Source: an uncultured Clostridia bacterium (GTDB lineage: Bacteria > Bacillota > Clostridia > Christensenellales > Borkfalkiaceae). From it: 45,100 bases of DNA. Both the position numbers and the translations under genes were made by a program. The DNA lies in NCBI GenBank assembly GCA_904374385.1, contig CAJFGA010000008.1, positions 1 to 45,100 of the forward strand, read 5' to 3'. The notes beneath the pieces were generated by a model that did no database searches, had not been told where the DNA came from, and saw only the letters and a program-made list of their open reading frames with translations. Each line of letters opens with the position of its first letter. The stretch's first letter is position 1. Shown here piece by piece: positions 39,090-45,100 of the stretch.

Positions 39090-39527
39090 ATGCAGAAGAT
39101 CAACCTCGTCTGCGTCGGCAAACTCAAAGAAAAATTTTGGGCAGACGCCGTCGCGGAATACTGCAAGCGCCTTTCCCGCTTTGCTTGCGTCAACGTCCGC
39201 GAACTTGCGGAAAAGAGGACGCTCAAAGAGGAGGCGGAAAACATCCTCAAAGAACTGCGCGGCGCCGCCGTCGTCCTCGCGGTGGAAGGCAAAAAATTTT
39301 CCAGCGAAGCGTTTGCGGAAAAAATCAAGGCATATGCCGATGCCGGACAGGAAGTCACCTTCGTCATCGGTTCCTCCTGCGGGCTGGACGCGAGCGTCAA
39401 GGCGAGGGCGGATCTGCTTCTCTCTTTTTCGGATATGACTTTCCCGCATCAATTGATGCGCGTCATTTTATGCGAACAGCTCTACCGTGCCTATATGATC
39501 AACGGCGGCGGAGAGTATCATAAATGA
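39090..39527 (+). CDS. rlmH: 23S rRNA (pseudouridine1915-N3)-methyltransferase
   Basis: INLVCVGKLKEKFWADAVAEYCKRLSRF...FVIGSSCGLDASVKARADLLLSFSDMTFPHQLMRVILCEQLYRAYMINGGGEYHK. Confidence 0.97.
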   Translation: MQKINLVCVGKLKEKFWADAVAEYCKRLSRFACVNVRELAEKRTLKEEAENILKELRGAAVVLAVEGKKFSSEAFAEKIKAYADAGQEVTFVIGSSCGLDASVKARADLLLSFSDMTFPHQLMRVILCEQLYRAYMINGGGEYHK

Positions 39528-39634
39528 GCCGATCCCCGTTCGGACCATGCTTTGCTCTGCGGTAAAGCGGTACGTCTGCCGCTCGGCAGGGCTTTCCGCC
39601 ACACGGTTTTTTCCGCTTTTCCATATAATGCAGT

Positions 39635-40411
39635 ATGGATGCGGTCGAAAAGGTGTATCGGTTTTACGAAAGCTGGCGGGGCGAAAAGTTTGTTTACGGC
39701 AAAAGCGTTTCAGGCAAGCCGCTTGTCGGCTTTTTTGTGGGCAAGCATACCTATCCCGTGCTCTTGTTGCAATACGCCATTCACGCGCGGGAATGGATCA
39801 CCTCTCTCCTTGCGCTCGAACATATAAAGCGCGGCGTTTCGCAGGGCGGCGCCTATATCCTGCCATTGACCAATCCGGACGGCGCGTTGCTCTCCCTGTG
39901 CGATCCTGCCCGCACTCTTTGGAAGGCGAACGCAAACGGCGTCGATTTGAACGTCAATTTTCCCGCCCTGTGGGGAACGGGCGTCTCCAATACCTTTGCG
40001 CCCTCTTCACAGAACTATGTGGGCGCGCGCCCGCTCTCCGAACCGGAAACGCGCGCGCTCGTTCGCTTTACGGGTAAGGTGCGACCGAGCGCCACGGTCA
40101 GCTATCACACCAAGGGGAGAGAGATCTATTGGGAATTTTTTCAGCAGGGTGCGGCGCTCGAGCGGGATAAGCGCCTCGCTTCGGCGCTCGCCGACGAAAC
40201 GGGCTACACGGCCAAAACGATAGTGGGCAGCGCGGGCGGCTATAAAGATTGGTGCATCCGCGCGCTGCGCATCCCCGCTTTCACCATCGAAGCGGGAAGC
40301 GACGCGTTTGCGCATCCGATCGGAGAAGGGGCTCTCCCCGCTCTCGTGCGCGAAAACATCGGCGTTCCCGAGCGCCTCGGTAAGGAGCTTTTGCCATGGA
40401 AGACAAAGTAA
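39635..40411 (+). CDS. M14 family metallocarboxypeptidase-like protein without signal peptide
   Basis: YAIHAREWITS, LPLTNPDGALL, GVDLNVNFP, SYHTKGREIYWEF, PAFTIEAGSD. Confidence 0.9.
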   Translation: MDAVEKVYRFYESWRGEKFVYGKSVSGKPLVGFFVGKHTYPVLLLQYAIHAREWITSLLALEHIKRGVSQGGAYILPLTNPDGALLSLCDPARTLWKANANGVDLNVNFPALWGTGVSNTFAPSSQNYVGARPLSEPETRALVRFTGKVRPSATVSYHTKGREIYWEFFQQGAALERDKRLASALADETGYTAKTIVGSAGGYKDWCIRALRIPAFTIEAGSDAFAHPIGEGALPALVRENIGVPERLGKELLPWKTK

Positions 40412-40866
40412 AATTTATGCGCGCGGCGATCGCCCGTGCGAAAAAGGGACTGGCGCAGGGCGAAGTGCCCGTCGGTGCCGTCGTCGTCGCAAACGGCAAG
40501 GTCATCGCTTCCGGTTATAACCGCAGGGCAAAGACGCAGACGGCGATCTCTCATGCCGAAACGTACGCCATCGACCGCGCCTGCAAAAAATTTAAGAGCT
40601 GGCGCCTGCCCGACTGCGATCTGTATGTGACCCTCGAGCCGTGCCCGATGTGTATGGGAGCGGCGCTGAACGCCCGCATCCGCAAGGTCTATTTCGGCGC
40701 ATATGAGCAGAAGGGGCGCTCTATGACGAAAGAGCTTGCCGAAAGCAACCTTCTCAACCACACGCTCGAAGTGGAGGGCGGCGTGCTCGAGGAGGAGTGT
40801 TCCGCCCTGCTGAGCGGTTTTTTCAGACAGATGCGCGAACGCACGAAGCGCGAGCCGCAGGATTGA
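40396..40866 (+). CDS. tadA: tRNA-specific adenosine deaminase
   Basis: HAETYAIDRACKKFKSWRLPDCDLYVTLEPCPMCMGAALNARIRKVYFGA. Confidence 0.95.
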   Translation: MEDKVKFMRAAIARAKKGLAQGEVPVGAVVVANGKVIASGYNRRAKTQTAISHAETYAIDRACKKFKSWRLPDCDLYVTLEPCPMCMGAALNARIRKVYFGAYEQKGRSMTKELAESNLLNHTLEVEGGVLEEECSALLSGFFRQMRERTKREPQD

Positions 40867-40921
40867 ACGCTCGCTCCCTCGCTTCTTTTGCAAAATATTG
40901 CTGCAGCGGCGCGCAATTCGT

Positions 40922-40950
40922 TTGACACATTGCGCGAAAAAACGTAAAAT
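40922..40950 (+). promoter_or_regulatory. Near-consensus housekeeping promoter upstream of prs
   Basis: TTGACA (40922-40927), exactly 17 nt, TAAAAT (40945-40950). Confidence 0.85.
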
Positions 40951-40956
40951 AGATGC

Positions 40957-41130
40957 ATAGTCTCTCGGCGAGGAAAATCGCGGGAGCGCCTAACCCGAAC
41001 GCATGTGAACGTTTCGGGCACAGGGGGCGGCAAAACGAAAAAGTTTTGCGCGGCTTTTACAAACAAAAGCCGTTATCTGTATCCGTCATAGACCGGCAGT
41101 CGCGCTGCGGCGCGGCTGCCGCACATTCAT
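40957..41130 (+). ncRNA. Candidate structured leader RNA / cis-regulatory RNA of prs (family unidentified)
   Basis: Four consecutive strong hairpins between the promoter and the prs RBS (see finding); no Rfam family recognised by eye. Confidence 0.5.
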
Positions 41131-41148
41131 AGCGTTTCGGAGGTACAC

Positions 41149-42102
41149 ATGATAACACACGGCAACGAGATCAAGATCTTTGCGGGCAATTCCAACCGTC
41201 CTTTGGCGGAAGCGATCGCGAAGAAGCTGAACACCGAGCTCGGCGGAGCGGAGGTCGGGCGCTTTTCCGACGGCGAAACGGCGGTTCACATTGACGAAAC
41301 CGTCCGCGGCAGAGATCTTTTCATCATCCAGTCCACGTCCGCGCCCGTCAATGACAATTTGATGGAACTGTTGATCCTCATCGATGCGGCGCGCCGCGCA
41401 AGCGCCGGCCGTATCACGGCGGTCATGCCCTATTTCGGCTATGCCCGGCAGGACAGGAAGGCGCGCTCGCGCGATCCCATCACGGCAAAGCTCGTTGCCG
41501 ACCTCATTACCGCGGCAGGGGCAGACAGGGTGCTTACCATGGACCTGCACGCCGCCCAGATCCAGGGCTTTTTCAATATTCCGCTCGATCATCTGCTCGG
41601 CGGGCCTACGCTCTACAACTATTTTAAATCGAAAAAGATCGTTGACGAAAATTTCGTCGTCGTATCGCCCGACATCGGTTCGGTCACCCGCGCGCGCAAT
41701 GTCGCCATGAAGCTCAACTGCCAGATGGCGATCATCGACAAGCGCCGCCCTAAGGCGAACGTGATGGAAGTCATGAATATCATCGGCGATATCGAGGGCA
41801 AAAAGTGCCTCATGATCGACGACATGATCGATACGGCGGGCACCATCTGTCAGGGCGCGCAGGCGCTCATGGATCACGGCGCCAAGGAAGTATATGCGGG
41901 CTGTACGCATGCCGTGTTCAGCGGCCCCGCGATGGAGCGCCTCGAAAAGGCTCCCATCAAAGAGTTGGTCGTGCTCAACACCATCGATCTCCCGCCCGAA
42001 AAACAGCTGGACAAGATCACCGTGATCTCCGTTGCGGACATCTTCGCCGCGGCGATCGAAAACGTCTACCTCGACAAGCCGATGTCAAAAATTTACGACT
42101 GA
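41149..42102 (+). CDS. prs: Ribose-phosphate pyrophosphokinase
   Basis: [82 protein letters not shown]. Confidence 0.97.
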   Translation: MITHGNEIKIFAGNSNRPLAEAIAKKLNTELGGAEVGRFSDGETAVHIDETVRGRDLFIIQSTSAPVNDNLMELLILIDAARRASAGRITAVMPYFGYARQDRKARSRDPITAKLVADLITAAGADRVLTMDLHAAQIQGFFNIPLDHLLGGPTLYNYFKSKKIVDENFVVVSPDIGSVTRARNVAMKLNCQMAIIDKRRPKANVMEVMNIIGDIEGKKCLMIDDMIDTAGTICQGAQALMDHGAKEVYAGCTHAVFSGPAMERLEKAPIKELVVLNTIDLPPEKQLDKITVISVADIFAAAIENVYLDKPMSKIYD

Positions 42103-42256
42103 GCGCGCCTCGATCTTTCTGCATTCACGGGCGGATCGAATGCGTTTTTAAAAAATTTTCAGAAAAATCGATTGCTGAATTTATGCCGCGTTTTGCAAAA
42201 AACGCGGCGTTCGCGCGTTCGGATATTCCCGTCGCGCCGCAAAAAAGGTAACTGCC

Positions 42257-42823
42257 ATGTATCTGATCGTAGGGCTCGGAAATCCCGAAAAACAATACGA
42301 AACGACCTTTCACAATATGGGCTTTCTTGCCGTAGGGGAGGCAGCCGATAAACTCGGCGTCAAATTCAAAAAAAAGGAGTGCGAGGCTTCCGTCGCCGAA
42401 GCTTTCCTCGGCGGGGAAAAGGTCATCCTCGCCCGCCCCGTGACCTACATGAACGCGAGCGGCAGGGCGGTCAAACAGCTCTTGTCTAAATACAAGCTCC
42501 CCCCCGAAAACATGATCGTCATCTATGACGATTTCGATCTCCCCAAAGGCAAGCTCCGCATCCGCGCGTCGGGCAGTGCGGGCACGCACAACGGCATGCG
42601 CAGCATCATCGGCGAGATCGGCACACAGGAATTTCCCCGCATCCGCATCGGCATCAAGGATCCGGAAGTCAATATCCCTATCATAAATTATGTGCTTGCC
42701 AATATCCGCAAAGAGGACTATCCGCTCTTTGCCGACGCCTGTTCCGCCGCTGCCGACGCCGCCATCGAGTTCGCGCGCGGGGAAGATATCGAACATGTCA
42801 TGAGCGCGTTCAATAAAAATTGA
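42257..42823 (+). CDS. pth: Peptidyl-tRNA hydrolase
   Basis: MYLIVGLGNPEKQYETTFHNMGF, PVTYMNASGRAV, VIYDDFDLPKGKLRIRASGSAGTHNGMRSI. Confidence 0.97.
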   Translation: MYLIVGLGNPEKQYETTFHNMGFLAVGEAADKLGVKFKKKECEASVAEAFLGGEKVILARPVTYMNASGRAVKQLLSKYKLPPENMIVIYDDFDLPKGKLRIRASGSAGTHNGMRSIIGEIGTQEFPRIRIGIKDPEVNIPIINYVLANIRKEDYPLFADACSAAADAAIEFARGEDIEHVMSAFNKN

Positions 42824-42838
42824 GCGCCGTATAAAACT

Positions 42839-45100
42839 ATGCCCAAAAACTTTTTCAGTGCGCACAATTTAGGGGCCGATTGGCTCGGCCTTGCAAACGA
42901 TCTCCGCCTCGGCACGCCGACGGCGGTTTTCGGCGTATCCGCGCCGCACCGCGCGCTCATCGCCGCCGCCTGTTTTTCCGGGCGCACCGTCTATGTATGC
43001 GACAACGCGCAGACCGCTTCCCGCATGGCGGAAGAGATCGCCGGCTTTTCGGGGATCATGCCCGCCCTGCTCTGCGCCAAAGACGAAGTGCTCTTGTACA
43101 AAGATGCCGTCAGTAAAGACGCGCTCTTCCGCCGCCTGAACGCGCTGTACGAAATTTCCCGCGGCGCCAAGTGCATCGTCGCGGATATCGAAAGCCTGCT
43201 GCAGCTTTTCCCAAAAAAGTTGCCCGTTTTAGAATTGAAAGAGGGGGAAGAGGTCGATTTCGCTTCTCTCTCTGCCCGCCTTGTCGGCATGGGATACGTG
43301 CGTTCGGCTGCCGTGGAATCCAAGGGCGCATTCGCCCTGCGCGGGGATATCCTCGACATTTTCCCGATCAACGGCGAAAATCCTGCCCGCGTCGACTTTT
43401 TCGGCGACACGGTGGAAAAGATCAAGCCTTATAATTTTGTCACGGGCGAAAGGCTTCCCCTCGTCTCCTCCCTTTCCGTCTGCGCCGCGACGGACGTCTT
43501 TTTCGAGGAAGGGGAACAAAAACGCGCCAAAGAAATTTTATTCGGCGAACTTTCCGATTTTAAGGATCCCGCCGCTTACAACCGCGCCGCGGCGATCGCG
43601 GGCGAGCTTGCCGCCAAACTGGATGCGGGTACGCCCTTCGGCGGGGCTTCTTTTCTCCTCCCCGTACTCGAAAATGCGGCGGATTTTGACGAATTTATCG
43701 GCGAAGCGTCGTATATATTCGACGAAACGAAACTGATCGCCGATAAACTCGAAGCGCTCGGCAAAGAGCACGAAGAGCGCTTTCGCCGGCTCTTGCACGG
43801 CGGCGAACTTTTTTCCTTCTCCCGCGGTCAGCTGCTTTCCAAACAAACATTTCAGCAAAAGCTGGCGGGAAAAGGATGTGCGGCGCTCCAGTCTTTCGCG
43901 TCTAAGACGTACTTTTTCGAGCCGCTCAAAGTATACAACATGCACTCCACGCCGGTGGGGCGGTATCTCAACAGTTTTCTCAACCTCGCCAACGATATCC
44001 GCAGCTGGCGTTCGAACGGTTACCGCGTCATGCTGTATTGCGGCAGCCCTTCCCGAGCGGAAAAGATGCGCGCCATGCTATCCGACGAGGGGATCTCTTA
44101 TGTGCAGTGCCCCGCCGAACTGACCCTGCTGAAGGGGGTCGCCGTCTTAGACGAAGAGTTGGATCGCGGGCTGATCCTGCACGAGTGCAAGCTCGCCGTG
44201 ATCGGCACGGGCGACATGTATACAAAATCGCCTGCCAAAAAGCGCATCCGCCGCAAGCGCAACGACATGTTCACGTCCCCCGAAGTGGGTGACTTTGCCG
44301 TACACGAAACGCACGGCGTCGGCAAGATCGTCGGCACCAAAAAGATCGAAACGACGGACGGCACCAAAGAATACATCGCCCTCGAATACCGCGGCGGGGA
44401 CGTCCTGTATGTCCCCGTCGAGCAGATGGACATTCTTTCCCGCTATATGGGGGAGGAAACGCCCGCTCTCTCCAAGATCGGCGGCGCAGAGTTCGAAAAG
44501 GTCAAGCAGAGGGTCAAGGCGTCGCTGAAAGCGATGGCGTTCGACCTAAAAAAGCTGTACGCCGAGCGCGCCGAAAAGCGCGGCTTCGAGTTCGCGCCGT
44601 ATGACGAGCTGATGCAGGAGTTCGAATCGGCGTTCCCGTACGAAGAGACGCCCGACCAGCTCTCTTCCGTCGCCGAGATCAAGGCGGACATGTGCTCCAA
44701 AAAGGTCATGGATCGCCTGCTGTGCGGCGACGTCGGCTACGGCAAGACGGAAGTGGCGTTCCGCGCGGCATATTTGTGCGTGCTCAACGGCAAACAAGCG
44801 GCGCTCATGTGCCCCAACACGATCCTGTGCCAGCAGCACTATGAAACGGCGCTCAAACGCTTTGCCGACTTCGGCGTCAATATCGAGGTGCTCAATCGTT
44901 TTAAAAGCCCCGCCGAGCAGGACAAGATCCTCGCCCGGCTCCGGAGAGGGGAGATCGATTTCATCATCGGCACCCACCGTCTTCTTTCCGACGACGTAAA
45001 ATTCAAAGATCTCGGCCTTTTGGTGCTCGACGAAGAACAGCGCTTCGGCGTCGAGCATAAAGAAAAGATCAAAAACATGAAGAGCGACATCGACTGTTTG
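42839..45100 (+). CDS. mfd: Transcription-repair coupling factor (continues past window edge)
   Basis: Frame from ATG 42839: RGDILDIFPINGENPARVDFFGDTVEKI, VHETHGVGKIVG, LLCGDVGYGKTEVAFRAA, IDFIIGTHRLL, LGLLVLDEEQRFGV. Missing from the ORF track only because it has no stop in the window. Confidence 0.95.
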   Translation, partial: MPKNFFSAHNLGADWLGLANDLRLGTPTAVFGVSAPHRALIAAACFSGRTVYVCDNAQTASRMAEEIAGFSGIMPALLCAKDEVLLYKDAVSKDALFRRLNALYEISRGAKCIVADIESLLQLFPKKLPVLELKEGEEVDFASLSARLVGMGYVRSAAVESKGAFALRGDILDIFPINGENPARVDFFGDTVEKIKPYNFVTGERLPLVSSLSVCAATDVFFEEGEQKRAKEILFGELSDFKDPAAYNRAAAIAGELAAKLDAGTPFGGASFLLPVLENAADFDEFIGEASYIFDETKLIADKLEALGKEHEERFRRLLHGGELFSFSRGQLLSKQTFQQKLAGKGCAALQSFASKTYFFEPLKVYNMHSTPVGRYLNSFLNLANDIRSWRSNGYRVMLYCGSPSRAEKMRAMLSDEGISYVQCPAELTLLKGVAVLDEELDRGLILHECKLAVIGTGDMYTKSPAKKRIRRKRNDMFTSPEVGDFAVHETHGVGKIVGTKKIETTDGTKEYIALEYRGGDVLYVPVEQMDILSRYMGEETPALSKIGGAEFEKVKQRVKASLKAMAFDLKKLYAERAEKRGFEFAPYDELMQEFESAFPYEETPDQLSSVAEIKADMCSKKVMDRLLCGDVGYGKTEVAFRAAYLCVLNGKQAALMCPNTILCQQHYETALKRFADFGVNIEVLNRFKSPAEQDKILARLRRGEIDFIIGTHRLLSDDVKFKDLGLLVLDEEQRFGVEHKEKIKNMKSDIDCL

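Noticed and set aside
40970-41060. Resemblance of GAGGAAAATCGCGGGAG in the prs leader to the conserved GAGGAAAGTCCGGGCTCC of RNase P RNA, and position next to tadA suggesting SRP RNA
   Set aside because: Region is too short for RNase P and lacks its other conserved blocks; the SRP RNA GGAAG...AGCAGC tetraloop/internal-loop signature is absent.
40953-41132. 59-codon ORF (MHSLSARKIAGAPNPNACERF...) spanning the prs leader
   Set aside because: Its ATG lies between the -10 and the expected transcription start, so it would not be in the mRNA; no RBS. The hairpin structure explains the region better.
42839-45100. Apparent absence of a long ORF at the right end of the window, suggesting a pseudogene
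   Set aside because: Reading from ATG 42839 I recognise Mfd motifs in a single frame from the start to the window edge; it is missing from the track because no stop codon falls within the window.

Overview
The window is about 45 kb of a Firmicutes/Clostridia-type chromosome, mostly housekeeping and metabolic genes. The ends carry a 5'-truncated gpmI (left) and an open-ended mfd (right). In between are secG-rnr-(GNAT)-smpB, a metY/mgl-type gene and metA, an iron alcohol dehydrogenase, a YtrA-type GntR/ABC operon, a small alarmone synthetase, an SsuABC/ThiXYZ-like ABC transporter, valS, trmL, pgk-tpiA, a GH43 glycosidase, a reverse-type rubrerythrin, the F1Fo ATP synthase operon, a fumarase alpha/beta pair with a Vat-like acetyltransferase between the subunits, rlmH, an M14 peptidase, tadA, prs and pth. 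The main unexplained structures are: (1) a ~1.4 kb island bounded by a 77-bp direct repeat of the 3' end of the rubrerythrin gene, holding a start-less BspA-like LRR cassette, a 21-aa ORF with a consensus Shine-Dalgarno and terminal GTGGAAA-type repeats; (2) an atpH gene that encodes only the C-terminal domain of the delta subunit (72 aa); (3) a ~190-nt highly structured leader or ncRNA between a near-consensus promoter and prs; (4) a dispersed double-hairpin repeat family with three full copies and one partial copy; (5) a flavodoxin/ferredoxin protein truncated inside its first Fe-S motif. No CRISPR array, tRNA, rRNA or complete transposase/integrase was seen. All calls come from reading the sequence and recognising motifs; no searches were run.
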